Assembly: GCA_028292625.1 (NCBI GenBank) | Contig: JAQGLY010000057.1 | Coordinates: 1-50,907 of the forward strand | Source of the DNA: Herbaspirillum sp. | GTDB lineage: Bacteria; Pseudomonadota; Gammaproteobacteria; Burkholderiales; Burkholderiaceae_D | Length of the DNA stretch: 50,907 nucleotides | Direction: 5' to 3' | In this document: positions 7,366 to 16,961 of the stretch, one piece after another | Numbering within the stretch: the first letter of the stretch is position 1 | How the letters are laid out: each line of letters opens with the position of its first letter | Program-made: the position numbers and the translations under genes | The notes under the pieces: generated by a model | What the model was told of the DNA's origin: nothing | What the model saw: the letters and a program-made list of their open reading frames with translations, nothing else | Database searches by the model: none

Positions 7366-7476
7366 CGGGATGAGGCTTCGCTTCAAATTCTTTTTTTCTA
7401 ATCACCGCCCCCATACATTGAGGGGGGAGTATCCCAGCCTACATGGCCGCCCTTGAGACGAAGCAAGTCCCCGGTG

Positions 7477-7506
7477 AAAAACCCCAACGCACATACGCTG
7501 GGGTTT
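7477..7506. terminator. Bidirectional terminator between convergent genes
   Basis: AAAACCCCA-aCGCacataCGc-TGGGGTTTT forms a stem with A-tract on one side and T-tract on the other, between the small exported protein (rightward) and the cystathionine beta-lyase gene (leftward), so it can serve both. Confidence 0.8.
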
Positions 7507-7509
7507 TCC

Positions 7510-8697
7510 CTATTTACGCCCCGCGGCGATCTCGAACGCCTGCCGCAGATCGTCGATCAAATCCTGCGCCGCTTCCAGGCCGACGTGCAGCCGCACCGCC
7601 GGATTGCTGCCGGTCCAACACGATTGTTCCGCCAAACGCTGAGGCGGAATAATCTGTATCAGACTTTCGTAGCCGCCCCACGATGCGCCGATGTCGAAAT
7701 ATTGCAGCGCATCGATGAAGGCATTCGCCGCCGCCACGTCGGGGCGCGCGAATTCAAATGACACCAGACCGTTGCCGCCGGTGAAGTCGCGTTTCCACAA
7801 CGCATGTCCTGGATCCGACGGCAGCGCAGGGTGGAATACGCGGCGCACATCGGCGTGCTGCTCCAGGAATTGCGCCACCTCCAATGCATTGCGCTGATGC
7901 TGCGCCAGACGCAGCGGCATGGTGCGCACCCCGCGCAGCGCCAGATAGGCATCGTCGGCGCTGACCGAAAAACCGATGCTTTCGTTGGCGCGATGGAGTT
8001 TCTTCGCCAGCGCCATGTCGTTGACCACCACGGCGCCCTGCATGACGTCGGAATGCCCGGAGATGTATTTGGTGGACGCGACGATCGACACATCGGCGCC
8101 CAGCGTCAGGGGCCGATACAGATAACCGGAGCCCCAGGTATTGTCGGTGGCGACGATCAATGCATGGCGGTGCGCGATCTCGGCGATGCGCGGCATGTCC
8201 AGCACCTCGTACAGCAGCGATCCCGGCGATTCGACATACATCATTTTGGTATTGGGCTGAATCAGCGCTTCCAGATCGTCCTTGCTCGCCGAAAAATAAG
8301 TCAAATCGATTCCCATCCGCTGCAGCACGTTGCGGTGCAGGCGGCGCACCGGCGCGTAGACGCTATCGGCGACCAGCACGTGATCGCCGTGCGACAGCAG
8401 CGCCAGAAAGGTCAGGGAAATGCCGGCCAGTCCGGACGGCGTCAGGAAGGTATGACGCCCCTCTTCGAGCAGGCCGATCGCTTCTTCGAGCGCGCGATGC
8501 GTATCCATGCCTTCACGACCGTAAGTGGCGACTTTTTCGCCCGCGGCGTTGCGGCGGCCGATGTCGTCATACGCGGCGGTGCTTTCGAAGCGGACGGTGC
8601 TGGTGCGCACCACGGGCGTATTGACGGGCGCGGTCCGGTCCCGGAAGGAGGGGATGCCGGCGTGGAGTAGCCGGGTGTCAATGTGTTTTTTTTGCAT
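7510..8697 (-). CDS. metC: Cystathionine beta-lyase
   Basis: The product is a Cys/Met-metabolism PLP enzyme of 395 residues. The PLP lysine lies in VASTKYISGHSDVMQGA, preceded by VATDNTWGSGY and the LTPSGLAGISL block that binds the cofactor phosphate. These fit MetC, which cleaves cystathionine to homocysteine, pyruvate and ammonia in methionine synthesis. I place the start at the ATG 8697 (MQKKHIDTRLLHAG), where family similarity begins; the frame stays open to 8868, but that extension has no homologous character and runs into the riboswitch-side region. The ribosome-binding site is weak. Cystathionine gamma-synthase/lyase relatives are the alternative, but the MetC-like GHSDVM sequence favours MetC. 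Confidence 0.88.
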   Translation of the reverse strand: MQKKHIDTRLLHAGIPSFRDRTAPVNTPVVRTSTVRFESTAAYDDIGRRNAAGEKVATYGREGMDTHRALEEAIGLLEEGRHTFLTPSGLAGISLTFLALLSHGDHVLVADSVYAPVRRLHRNVLQRMGIDLTYFSASKDDLEALIQPNTKMMYVESPGSLLYEVLDMPRIAEIAHRHALIVATDNTWGSGYLYRPLTLGADVSIVASTKYISGHSDVMQGAVVVNDMALAKKLHRANESIGFSVSADDAYLALRGVRTMPLRLAQHQRNALEVAQFLEQHADVRRVFHPALPSDPGHALWKRDFTGGNGLVSFEFARPDVAAANAFIDALQYFDIGASWGGYESLIQIIPPQRLAEQSCWTGSNPAVRLHVGLEAAQDLIDDLRQAFEIAAGRK

Positions 8698-8956
8698 CGG
8701 TTTCTGTGGCGTCGGTGTGAGATCGGTTTGGACAGGTGGACGCCGGGCATGCGCGGCGATCAGGACCCGCATAATTATGCCGGATTTATGTGGCGCGCTG
8801 CTGACAATGAAAAACCTTGTCTTGCGACAAGCTTCGCGGAGCCGGATGGCTATTATTTTTTCTGGCAATACGCTTTCGATCCGCTTGCTGTCGCGCGGCT
8901 GTCAGCGCCGATTATCGCTGCGTGCTATATTGCATTGCGGTCGAAAACGGCCGCAA

Positions 8957-9112
8957 CGTTCTCAGGGCGGGGTGCGATTCCCCACCGGCGGTAGTGGCCG
9001 ATACTGGCCTAGCCCGCGAGCGCTCCGCGGCGGTCTTTCAGATCCCGCGGAGGTCAGCAGACCCGGTGCGATCCCGGGGCCGACGGTGATAGTCCGGATG
9101 AAAGAGAACGGG
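8957..9112 (+). promoter_or_regulatory. FMN riboswitch (RFN element)
   Basis: The characteristic conserved blocks are present in order: TCAGGGCGGGGTGCGATTCC, CCACCGGCGGTAG, AGCCCGCGAGCG, GTCAGCAGACCCGGTG, CCGGGGCCGACGGT, AGTCCGGATGAAAGAGAACG. This aptamer binds flavin mononucleotide and represses downstream expression. It precedes ribH2 by about 90 bases, with the lumazine synthase as its only obvious target. Confidence 0.97.
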
Positions 9113-9204
9113 ATTTTCCGCTTGCCGCTGTTCCATTGTTCCGGGACCGGCCCAGCGTATTCCCGTGCGCCCTATTTATAGTCGATAAATAGGAGTCTTC
9201 AAGA

Positions 9205-9702
9205 ATGGTCCAGCATCACGTTTCTTCCCCTCGGCGGCGTATCGCCTTTGTCCAATCCTGCTGGCATCGCGAGATCGTCGATCGATGCCGCGATTCCTTT
9301 GTCGCCGAAATGGGGCGTCTGGGGTTTGCCGGCGCCGACATCGTCTGTTTCGAAGTCGCCGGCGCGTTTGAAATTCCATTGCATGCCAAATTATTGGCGC
9401 AAAGCGGGGAGTATGACGCGGTGGTCGCCGCCGGTCTGGTGGTCGACGGCGGTATTTACCGGCATGAGTTTGTGGCGCAGGCGGTCATCGGCGGTTTGAT
9501 GCAGGTGCAGCTGGAAACCGGCGTGCCGGTGATTTCGTCGGTGTTGACGCCGCATCATTTTCATTCGAACGACGAGCATCAGCAATTTTTCCATAACCAT
9601 TTCGTGCTCAAGGGCGTCGAAGCCGCGCGCGCTTGCGCCGATACGGTCAAGAAAATAAGGGGTTTGTCGCCGCTGGCGGCGTCATCGCAGCAGGCTGCCT
9701 GA
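9205..9702 (+). CDS. ribH2: 6,7-dimethyl-8-ribityllumazine synthase, RibH2 type
   Basis: The 165-residue product is a lumazine synthase, which condenses 5-amino-6-ribitylaminouracil with 3,4-dihydroxy-2-butanone 4-phosphate, the penultimate step to riboflavin. The substrate-binding regions are IAFVQSCWH near the N-terminus, VAGAFEIP (about 50-57), and the histidine region TPHHFHSNDEH (about 112-122). IYRHEFVAQAVIGGLM and the missing T-GDA-H motif of RibH1 identify the RibH2 branch known from Brucella, Rhizobiales and some Burkholderiales. AGGAG lies 9 bases before the ATG. The FMN riboswitch immediately upstream shows flavin feedback control. No other rib genes are in the window. Confidence 0.93.
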   Translation: MVQHHVSSPRRRIAFVQSCWHREIVDRCRDSFVAEMGRLGFAGADIVCFEVAGAFEIPLHAKLLAQSGEYDAVVAAGLVVDGGIYRHEFVAQAVIGGLMQVQLETGVPVISSVLTPHHFHSNDEHQQFFHNHFVLKGVEAARACADTVKKIRGLSPLAASSQQAA

Positions 9703-9773
9703 GGGCAGGGCGCGTTGCCCCAAAACGGGCGGGCGCCGGTAAATTCGCCCCATGCCGGGCGTCGAAACCGCGA

Positions 9774-10127
9774 TCAGGATGATTGACTGCTGTTGGATTC
9801 GACGGCGATGGAAATATCGACCAGCCTTTCCTGCGCCGCCGGATAGCTGTCATGCGTATACCAGCCGGTTTCGGTAAGCGCCTCACCCAGATCGTGCAAT
9901 TCCTCGATGATGAACATGCGCCAGCAGCGTTCCGGCGGCAGGCCCCGGGTCGATCTGCCGCCGGACATCCCCGCGTATTGATAGACCAGAACGACGTCTT
10001 CGCCATAGCGCCCCTTGCCGATCGCATGCGGGCTGAACTCGCGCGGTTCGGATTTGTAGATAGCCGTCAGGGAGGCATTATTGCGGATGGCCTCGGTTAA
10101 ACGGGTGATTTTTTCGTCGGACGTCAT
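9774..10127 (-). CDS. Conserved hypothetical protein with WYL-like character
   Basis: The 117-residue product opens MTSDEKITRLTEAIRNNASLTAIYKSEPREF and continues SPHAIGKGRYGEDVVLVYQYAG, which resembles the Sm-like beta-barrel of WYL domains (start pattern I..AI....L...Y.....R...PHAIG). It lacks the classic W-Y-L triad and any DNA-binding domain, so a small cytosolic sensor or ligand-binding protein is the most that can be proposed. It is monocistronic, convergent with ribH2. Confidence in the gene is good because of conserved-looking coding sequence; function is unknown. Confidence 0.65.
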   Translation of the reverse strand: MTSDEKITRLTEAIRNNASLTAIYKSEPREFSPHAIGKGRYGEDVVLVYQYAGMSGGRSTRGLPPERCWRMFIIEELHDLGEALTETGWYTHDSYPAAQERLVDISIAVESNSSQSS

Positions 10128-10341
10128 ATGGGGTGGTTGGTCGATTCGCCTGTTGCGTTTTGAGGATGTGTGACTGCATTTCCCGGGATGGGTTCAACCT
10201 ATACTATGGGGCAGGGATGCATTGCCATATTGCATCCTCCCGTATTGCCGCAAAGGCAGGGTTTGGATAGAATCGTTTCGCCCCCGCACATCGCCGGCAA
10301 CGTCGCTCGGACGGTTCCGGGCGCTTACGTGAAAGTCTTCC

Positions 10342-11535
10342 ATGCCGCACATCAAGCCTGCGCGCGTTTTTTCGCGCATCAACCGTCTTCCCCCCTACGT
10401 TTTCAACATTACCGCCGAGCTGAAAATGGCCGCCCGCCGCCGGGGCGAGGACATCATCGACATGTCGATGGGCAATCCCGACGGCGCCACGCCGCAGCAC
10501 ATCGTCGATAAGCTGGTGGAAACGGTGCGGCGGCCGGATACCCACGGATATTCGGCATCCAAGGGCATTCCGCGTCTGCGCCGCGCCATTTCGCACTGGT
10601 ACAAGCAGCGCTACGACGTCGATTTCGATCCAGACAGCGAAGCGATCGTCACCATCGGCTCCAAGGAAGGTCTGGCGCATCTGATGCTGGCGACGCTGGA
10701 CCGCGGCGATACGGTGCTGGTGCCCAATCCCAGCTATCCGATCCATATCTGGGGCGCGGTGATCGCGGGCGCCGATATCCGCTCGGTGCGGATGAGCCCG
10801 GAGGTGGATTTCTTCGAGGAACTGGAGCGGGCGATCCGCGAGAGTTATCCGAAACCGAAGATGATGGTGCTCGGCTTCCCGTCGAATCCGACCGCCCAGT
10901 GCGTTGAACTGGAATTTTTCGAACGCGTTGTTAAATTGGCAAAGGAACACGACATCCTGGTGGTGCACGATCTGGCTTACGCGGACATCGTCTACGACGG
11001 CTGGAAAGCGCCCTCGATCATGCAAGTGCCGGGTGCGCGCGACGTCGCCGTCGAATTTTTCACGCTGTCGAAAAGTTACAACATGGCGGGCTGGCGCATC
11101 GGCTTCATGGTCGGAAACAGGGAACTGGTGGCGGCGCTGGGCCGGATCAAGAGTTACCACGATTACGGCAGTTTTACCCCCGTGCAGGTGGCGGCGATTG
11201 CCGCGCTGGAGGGCGATCAGCAATGCGTGTCCGATATTTGCGCGCAATATCAGCGCCGGCGGGATGTGCTGGTCAAGGGTTTGAACGAGGCCGGCTGGCC
11301 GGTCGACAAGCCGAAGGCGTCGATGTACATCTGGGCCAGAATTCCGGACGCGTATCGTGCTCTTGGTTCGTTGGAGTTCTCCAGGCTTTTGCTGGAAAAG
11401 GCCAAGGTCTGTGTATCGCCCGGCGTTGGATTCGGCGAATACGGCGACGATTACGTGCGATTTGCGCTCATTGAAAACGAGGCGCGGATCAGGCAGGGTC
11501 TGCGGGGGATCAGGGCGATGCTGCGAAGCGATTGA
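10342..11535 (+). CDS. alaC: Alanine transaminase, AlaC type
   Basis: The 397-residue product is a fold-type I PLP aminotransferase. The Schiff-base lysine is in [15 protein letters not shown]; the substrate carboxylate arginine lies near the C-terminus ([16 protein letters not shown]). [10 protein letters not shown] and [13 protein letters not shown] complete the cofactor pocket. This matches AlaC (YfdZ), which makes alanine from pyruvate and glutamate. In many betaproteobacteria alaC precedes hom and thrC; here neither follows, and a terminator lies directly downstream, so the gene is monocistronic. The ATG at 10342 is where similarity begins; no strong ribosome-binding site is visible. Confidence 0.93.
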   Translation: MPHIKPARVFSRINRLPPYVFNITAELKMAARRRGEDIIDMSMGNPDGATPQHIVDKLVETVRRPDTHGYSASKGIPRLRRAISHWYKQRYDVDFDPDSEAIVTIGSKEGLAHLMLATLDRGDTVLVPNPSYPIHIWGAVIAGADIRSVRMSPEVDFFEELERAIRESYPKPKMMVLGFPSNPTAQCVELEFFERVVKLAKEHDILVVHDLAYADIVYDGWKAPSIMQVPGARDVAVEFFTLSKSYNMAGWRIGFMVGNRELVAALGRIKSYHDYGSFTPVQVAAIAALEGDQQCVSDICAQYQRRRDVLVKGLNEAGWPVDKPKASMYIWARIPDAYRALGSLEFSRLLLEKAKVCVSPGVGFGEYGDDYVRFALIENEARIRQGLRGIRAMLRSD

Positions 11536-11569
11536 ATTTTTTAGATCTGTTTCGTGTGGCTGAATCTAC

Positions 11570-11604
11570 ATCGGGCGCTGCGTACAACGCATGCGCCCGA
11601 TTTT
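11570..11604 (+). terminator. Terminator of alaC
   Basis: ATCGGGCGC-TGCGT-aca-ACGCA-t-GCGCCCGAT followed by TTT: a long GC-rich stem with a short T tract, 34 bases after the alaC stop codon. Confidence 0.75.
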
Positions 11605-11609
11605 CTTGC

Positions 11610-11702
11610 TCATTGACGCCACTTGCGATGACGGCCGCGCAATACGGGCGGGGCCGAAAAAAGCGAGCCGATCAGATCGGCGATCATTTGCGTAAAGCTC
11701 AT
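11610..11702 (-). CDS. Possible 30-aa peptide
   Basis: Minus-strand ATG at 11702 is preceded by GGGAGAACGAA, a fair Shine-Dalgarno at 6 bases. The 30-codon frame encodes MSFTQMIADLIGSLFSAPPV followed by a basic tail with several Arg and ends at TGA. The hydrophobic front and basic end suggest a membrane-active peptide, but nothing else supports it. The surrounding 11536-11861 stretch otherwise holds only the alaC terminator and a long hairpin. Confidence 0.25.
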   Translation of the reverse strand: MSFTQMIADLIGSLFSAPPVLRGRHRKWRQ

Positions 11703-11748
11703 TTCGTTCTCCCAAAATTGTCTGCATCGTTACGTCATTTCATTTATC

Positions 11749-11785
11749 CCGCCCGTTTGCGAAACAAATCGCAAGCGGGCGGGAC
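11749..11785. repeat. Long imperfect hairpin
   Basis: TCCCGCCCG-tTTGCG, loop AAACAAAT, CGCAA-gCGGGCGGGA. The 14-15-bp stem lies between the possible 30-aa ORF and the DUF4148 gene. A T tract is lacking on both strands, so it is more likely an mRNA 3'-end stabiliser than a terminator. Confidence 0.5.
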
Positions 11786-11861
11786 TGAAAAAACATCGCA
11801 TTCAATGGAGCGCTGACCGGAAAGGATCGCCGGACGGCGTTGCTATGATGCGTTGCCTGCA

Positions 11862-12161
11862 TCAGGAACCGAGCGATTCTTGTCTATGCTCCAATTCGCC
11901 GCTTTGCACGGCCTTTGCCAATTCCGTACGCACTTGCTGACGGCTCACGGTCGTAGGCGTGGCGGGGGTCACCGGATAAGTGTCGTTGTAGGTAAAAGGC
12001 ATCGTACCGTCGGTGCGCGCCTGAGCCAGTTCAGCCTTGACTTCGGCGCGGGTCTTGCCGGAGGCGGCGACTGGCGCTGGCGATTCGTCGAAGGAATCGG
12101 CCATGACGGCGCCGGTGGTAGCGAGCAGGGCGACAGCTGCAACAAGGTGTTTAATGTTCAT
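11862..12161 (-). CDS. DUF4148 exported protein
   Basis: The 99-residue product starts MNIKHLVAAVALLATTGAVMA, a Sec signal peptide. The mature part carries the typical DUF4148 repeat: KTRAEVKAELAQA and, further on, SRQQVRTELAKAVQSGE, with TYNDTYP between. These small periplasmic proteins are abundant in Burkholderiales and of unknown function. I place the start at 12161 because GGAGAAAT lies directly before this ATG and the signal peptide begins there; the frame is open to 12236 but the extra residues would mask the signal sequence. Monocistronic. Confidence 0.85.
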   Translation of the reverse strand: MNIKHLVAAVALLATTGAVMADSFDESPAPVAASGKTRAEVKAELAQARTDGTMPFTYNDTYPVTPATPTTVSRQQVRTELAKAVQSGELEHRQESLGS

Positions 12162-12352
12162 GATATTTCTCCATTCAAGTAGTCCCGAACTATGTTGCAA
12201 CGCGGGATATCGTTGCATCGGTTTCGTTTGATTCAACGCGGTTTGCGTGATGAAACGATGACTGAACTATAGCCGTCGGAATCGGAGAGATAAATAGGGG
12301 TAACTGAGAAGCACTGTCCATGTTTTCATGACAGTACGCGTTCGAAATGACG

Positions 12353-12381
12353 AAAAACCGCCTGCCGCCGCCCAACAGGCG
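12353..12381 (-). terminator. Terminator of the MFS gene
   Basis: Minus strand: CGCCTG, 11-base loop, CAGGCG followed by GTTTTTCG, about 70 bases after the stop codon of the MFS gene. Confidence 0.6.
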
Positions 12382-12453
12382 CGGCCGATAAGGCATTATT
12401 GTTGCCGGGCAATGATGGTGCGCCGCAGTGTCGGAGACGGCAGCGCTATCGAT

Positions 12454-13611
12454 TCACACGGCTATCCGCAGGCGCCGATCGAGCGTCGCGGACAACAAAA
12501 CCGTTGCCAGTCCGAGCACGGCGATCGCCGCCCCCAGCCAGGGCAGATCGGTCAACGGCAAGCCGGCGCCGATCATCAGCCCGCCCAGCCACGCGCCGGT
12601 GGCATTGCCCAGGTTGAACGCGCCCTGGTTCAGGGTGGACGCCAGATTCGGCGCGCCTTTGGCTTTGTCCAGTACGCGCACCTGCGATCCCGGCACCACC
12701 GCGAACGCGAATGCGCCCCAGACGAACATCGTGATCAGCGTAGGGATCTGATATTGGCTACTCCACGAAAAAATCGCCAGAATTGCTGCGATCGCGACGA
12801 ACAGCGAGGCCAGCACCGGCATCAGTTTCCAGTCCGCCAGCCGGCCGCCGAGCAGGCCGCCGGCGGTGATGCCGGCGCCGAACAACAGCAGCACCCAGCT
12901 TTCCTGCTGCGCGGTAAAGCCGGTCACGCCCAGCAGGATGTACGCGATATAGGTCAATACGCTGAACATGCTGATCGACGCCAGCGTGCTGAGCAGCAAC
13001 GACAATTGCACCTGGACTTGCGCGATGGCGCGGAACTCCTTGAAAATGCTGCCGCCCTGCATCGCGATGTTCTTCGGCAGGCAGATCCACAGCAGCAGCA
13101 CCGCCAGCAAGCCGATCAGCGTGATCGACGCAAACGTCGAACGCCATCCGGCCCAATGACCGAGCGCGGTGCCGAACGGCACGCCGAGAATGTTGGCGAC
13201 CGTCAGGCCGGTGAACATCAGCGCCACCGCTTGCGCGCGCTTGTCGCGCGGCGCCAGTTCCGCCGCCACCACCGCGCCGATGCCGAAGAACGCGGCGTGG
13301 CAGAACGCGGTCACCACACGCGCTACCATCAGCATCGCGTAATTCGGCGCCAGCGCGCACAGCACATTGCCGACGATGAACAGGCACATCAAGCTGATCA
13401 GCGCTTGTTTGCGCGGCCATTTGGCTGTCACGATCGCCAGGATGGGCGCGCCCGCGGCCACGCCCAGCGCATAGCCGGATACCAGCATGCCGGCCGCCGG
13501 CGCGCTGACGCCGAGGTCGCGGGCGACATCCGGCAGCAAGCCCATGATGACGAATTCCGTGGTGCCGATGCCGAATGCGGCAATCGCCAGAGCGAAAAGG
13601 GGCCATTGCAT
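12454..13611 (-). CDS. MFS transporter, AraJ-like drug/sugar exporter
   Basis: The 385-residue product begins MQWPLFALAIAAFGIGTTEF and continues with FVIMGLLPDVARDLGVS, the hallmark start of the AraJ/YdhP/Cmr branch of the DHA1 major facilitator family. Hydrophobicity suggests 12 membrane helices; the cytoplasmic loop 2-3 motif is AKWPRKQALISL. Such proteins export arabinose, nucleosides or drugs by proton antiport; the substrate is not inferable. I choose the ATG at 13611 because AGGAG lies 11 bases upstream and family similarity starts there; the frame stays open to 13827 without homologous content. Divergent from glpD. Confidence 0.87.
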   Translation of the reverse strand: MQWPLFALAIAAFGIGTTEFVIMGLLPDVARDLGVSAPAAGMLVSGYALGVAAGAPILAIVTAKWPRKQALISLMCLFIVGNVLCALAPNYAMLMVARVVTAFCHAAFFGIGAVVAAELAPRDKRAQAVALMFTGLTVANILGVPFGTALGHWAGWRSTFASITLIGLLAVLLLWICLPKNIAMQGGSIFKEFRAIAQVQVQLSLLLSTLASISMFSVLTYIAYILLGVTGFTAQQESWVLLLFGAGITAGGLLGGRLADWKLMPVLASLFVAIAAILAIFSWSSQYQIPTLITMFVWGAFAFAVVPGSQVRVLDKAKGAPNLASTLNQGAFNLGNATGAWLGGLMIGAGLPLTDLPWLGAAIAVLGLATVLLSATLDRRLRIAV

Positions 13612-13891
13612 CGAGAGAGGCTCCTGAAAACAAAATGAAAAGAGCAGGCAGTCTACCTTGCGGCGCAAAAACTTGCTGGAGCGCCGCCGATTGCGAACGG
13701 CATCGATGCGATCCACTGGGCGGATGGGCGCTTGCATGCCGATTTCCCCGATCTTTATTTTGAATAAATGAATTGTCTGATTGCAGGTCGGAAAAACGGC
13801 CGGCGGAGGACGAAAAACTGCAGGCATGCATCGTTAAACGCATAAAATAGCCGCTGCTGATCACCATCAATTCCTGTTTCACGGAGGTCCA

Positions 13892-15418
13892 TTGCAGATA
13901 ACCCAAACGCTGACTTGCGATTTGCTGATTGTCGGCGGCGGCATTAACGGGGCCGGCATTGCACGCGATGCGGTCGGTCGCGGCCTGAAAGTAATTTTGT
14001 GCGAACGGCACGATCTGGCGCAGCATACGTCGTCGGCCAGCACCAAGCTGATTCATGGCGGTTTGCGTTATCTGGAATATTACGAATTCCGTCTGGTGCG
14101 CAAGGCGTTGCAGGAGCGCGAAATACTGCTGCGCGCGGCGCCGCACATCATCCGTCCGCTGCGCTTCGTGATGCCGCATGACGCGCATCAGCGTCCCGCC
14201 TGGATGATCCGCATCGGTTTGTTTTTGTACGATCATCTGGCGCGGCGAAAATTTCTGCCGGCGTCGGCGTCGATCGCGCTGGCCCGGCATGCGGCCGGCG
14301 CGCCGCTGAAAGGCGAGTACCGGCGCGGTTTCGTGTATTCCGACGGCTGGGTCGACGATGCGCGTCTGGTGGTATTGAATGCGCTGGACGCCGCCGAACG
14401 CGGCGCCCGCATCCTGACCCGCACCGAATGTGTTTCGGCGCGGCGCGACGGCGAACGCTGGCGCGCCGTGCTGCAAGACGCGCGAGGCGGACAATGCGAG
14501 GTCGACGCCGGCGCCATCGTCAATGCGGCCGGGCCGTGGACCGCGCGCTTCGCCGATGCGGTCGGCGGCGCCGGCAACAGCCAGGGCCTGCGCCTGGTCA
14601 AAGGCAGCCACATCGTCGTGCCGCGCCTGTTCGACCATTCCTATGCCTATCTCTTTCAAAACCCGGATAAGCGGATTATTTTCGCGATCCCGTATCAGCA
14701 GGATTTCACGCTGATCGGCACCACCGACCTGGAGTATCACGGCGACGCCGACCAGGTCGCCATCGACGACGGCGAAATCGCCTATTTGTGCGAGATGGCG
14801 AATCGTTATTTCACCCGGCAGATTTCGGCGCGAGACGTGGTGTGGACATATTCCGGCGTGCGGCCGCTGCTGGACGACAGCGCGCAAAACGCGTCGGCGG
14901 TGACCCGCGATTATCTGCTGGACTGCAACGACAGCGGTGCGCCGCTGCTCAATGTCTGGGGCGGAAAAATCACGACCTATCGCAAGCTGGCGGAAGAGGC
15001 GCTGGACATGCTGGCGCCGCGCCTGGGATCGCGGCGGCCGTCGTGGACCGCCGCCGCGCCGCTGCCGGGCGGCGATCTGGAGCGGGAAGGGCGCCTCGTC
15101 GGGCGTTACAATTTCGATGCGTTCCTGCAGCGGTTTTGCCGCGATTATTCCTGGTTGCCGCCCGCGCTGGCGCTGCGTTACGCGCATGCTTACGGCACCC
15201 GCGCCGCGCGGCTGCTGGCGGGGGCGACGCGCTTGTCGGACCTGGGCGAGGAGCTGGCCCCCGGTTTGTACGCCGCCGAAGCGCGTTATCTGCATGCGGT
15301 GGAATGGGCGCGCAGCGCCGACGATATCTTGTGGCGCCGGACCAAGCTCGGTCTGCACAGCGGGCCGCAGCACGTGGCGCGCCTGAAAGCATGGCTGGCG
15401 GAAGAATCGCTGGCGTGA
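13892..15418 (+). CDS. glpD: Aerobic glycerol-3-phosphate dehydrogenase
   Basis: The 508-residue product has the FAD-binding motif at residues 9-30 (LLIVGGGINGAGIARDA), the conserved SSASTKLIHGGLRYLE and FTLIGTTDLEY blocks, and the C-terminal DAO_C region around LPPALALRYAHAYG. GlpD oxidises glycerol 3-phosphate to dihydroxyacetone phosphate and reduces quinone at the inner membrane. The start is a TTG at 13892 with GGAGG five bases upstream; no ATG or GTG with comparable signals exists nearby, and the FAD motif follows at once. The rare start codon could limit expression. It is followed 30 bases later by glpK. No glpF or glpR is present. Confidence 0.95.
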   Translation: MQITQTLTCDLLIVGGGINGAGIARDAVGRGLKVILCERHDLAQHTSSASTKLIHGGLRYLEYYEFRLVRKALQEREILLRAAPHIIRPLRFVMPHDAHQRPAWMIRIGLFLYDHLARRKFLPASASIALARHAAGAPLKGEYRRGFVYSDGWVDDARLVVLNALDAAERGARILTRTECVSARRDGERWRAVLQDARGGQCEVDAGAIVNAAGPWTARFADAVGGAGNSQGLRLVKGSHIVVPRLFDHSYAYLFQNPDKRIIFAIPYQQDFTLIGTTDLEYHGDADQVAIDDGEIAYLCEMANRYFTRQISARDVVWTYSGVRPLLDDSAQNASAVTRDYLLDCNDSGAPLLNVWGGKITTYRKLAEEALDMLAPRLGSRRPSWTAAAPLPGGDLEREGRLVGRYNFDAFLQRFCRDYSWLPPALALRYAHAYGTRAARLLAGATRLSDLGEELAPGLYAAEARYLHAVEWARSADDILWRRTKLGLHSGPQHVARLKAWLAEESLA

Positions 15419-15448
15419 TTTGAAATAAAACCTCAAAGAGGGAGACAA

Positions 15449-16930
15449 ATGACTTATCTGCTGGCTCTGGATCAGGGCACATCGAGTTCGCGCAGTATCC
15501 TGTTCGACGAAACTGGCGTGATCGTCGCGGTCGCGCAACAGGAATTCAGACAGATTTTTCCTCAGCCCGGTTGGGTCGAACACGATCCCGCGGATATCTG
15601 GCAAAGCCAGTTGCAGACCTGCCGCGAAGTGCTGGCGAAAGCCCGCGTCCGGGCCTCGAGTTTGAGCGCGCTGGGCATCGCCAATCAGCGCGAAACGACG
15701 CTGGTGTGGGAACGCGGCAGCGGTCGCCCGGTGTATAACGCGATCGTCTGGCAGGACCGCCGCAGCGAGGAGGTTTGCAAGGCCCTGCGCGAACGCGGGC
15801 TGGCCGACGCAATCCAGCGCAAGACCGGGCTGGTGCTGGATCCCTATTTTTCGGGCGCCAAACTGCGCTGGATGCTGGATAAGGTTCCCGGGCTACGCGC
15901 GCGCGCCGAACGCGGCGAACTGGTGTTCGGCACCGTCGATGCCTGGCTGGTATGGAATTTGACCGGCGGCCGGCTGCATGTCACCGACGTGTCGAATGCC
16001 TCGCGCACCATGCTGTGGAATATCCACGAAGGCTGCTGGGATCCGGAATTGCTGGGGTGGCTGGACATCCCGGCGGGGATGCTGCCCGAGGTGCATCCGT
16101 CCAGCCATTCGTTCGGAGAAACCGACGCCGAACATCTGGGCGCCTCGGTATTGATCGGCGGGATCGCCGGCGATCAGCAATCCGCTTTATTCGGCCAAGC
16201 CTGTTTTCAGCCCGGCATCGCCAAAAACACCTACGGCACCGGCTGCTTTCTGCTGACCCATACCGGCGATCGCTGCGCGCAATCGCATAACGGCCTGATC
16301 AGCACCGTGGCCTGCCAGGTTGGCCCGCGGAAACAGTATGCGCTGGAGGGCAGCGTGTTCATCGGCGGCGCGGTGGTGCAGTGGCTGCGGGACGGTTTGA
16401 AAGCGATACAGCATTCCACCGATGTCGAGGCGCTGGCGCAGACGGTGCCGAATTCGGGCGGCGTGATTTTCGTGCCATCGTTTACCGGCTTGGGAGCGCC
16501 GTACTGGAGCCCGGCGGCCAAGGGCGCCATCGTCGGCTTGAGCCGCGGCAGCACGGTCGCGCATATCGCCCGCGCCGCGCTGGAATCGATAGCGTTCCAA
16601 AGCACCGCGCTGCTGACGGCGATGGGACGCGATGCGGTGTCGCCGATTACCGAATTGCGGGTTGACGGCGGCGCGGCGGCGAATAATATGCTGCTGCAGT
16701 TTCAGGCGGATCTGCTGGGCATTCCCGTGGTGCGTCCGGAGGTCACCGAGACCACCGCGCTGGGCGCGGCCAGCCTGGCCGGATTGACCACGGGGGTGTT
16801 TCACGATACGGCCGAACTGGCCTCGCGCTGGCGGGTGGAGCGCACTTTCATGCCGACCATGAGCCGGCCGGAAGCGCTGGAATTAATGGCGCAATGGGAG
16901 CAGGCAGTACGCCAGGTGCGGCCGGACTGA
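15449..16930 (+). CDS. glpK: Glycerol kinase
   Basis: The 493-residue product is a FGGY kinase. [16 protein letters not shown] is the phosphate-binding start, [11 protein letters not shown] and ANQRETT the substrate region, [16 protein letters not shown] (Asp base) the catalytic segment and [15 protein letters not shown] the adenosine-binding motif. It phosphorylates glycerol with ATP. GAGGGAG lies 8 bases before the ATG. With glpD 30 bases upstream it forms the glycerol catabolism operon. Residues of the allosteric fructose-1,6-bisphosphate site cannot be judged by eye. Confidence 0.97.
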   Translation: MTYLLALDQGTSSSRSILFDETGVIVAVAQQEFRQIFPQPGWVEHDPADIWQSQLQTCREVLAKARVRASSLSALGIANQRETTLVWERGSGRPVYNAIVWQDRRSEEVCKALRERGLADAIQRKTGLVLDPYFSGAKLRWMLDKVPGLRARAERGELVFGTVDAWLVWNLTGGRLHVTDVSNASRTMLWNIHEGCWDPELLGWLDIPAGMLPEVHPSSHSFGETDAEHLGASVLIGGIAGDQQSALFGQACFQPGIAKNTYGTGCFLLTHTGDRCAQSHNGLISTVACQVGPRKQYALEGSVFIGGAVVQWLRDGLKAIQHSTDVEALAQTVPNSGGVIFVPSFTGLGAPYWSPAAKGAIVGLSRGSTVAHIARAALESIAFQSTALLTAMGRDAVSPITELRVDGGAAANNMLLQFQADLLGIPVVRPEVTETTALGAASLAGLTTGVFHDTAELASRWRVERTFMPTMSRPEALELMAQWEQAVRQVRPD

Positions 16931-16961
16931 GACCGTCTACCGTCGATCCGGCGTCGCTGCC

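Noticed and set aside
12758..15604. Very long minus-strand frame (948 codons) spanning the 5' part of the MFS gene and all of glpD
   Set aside because: It is antisense to two well recognised genes, is rich in Arg/Gln/His as expected for a GC-rich shadow frame, and has no family resemblance.
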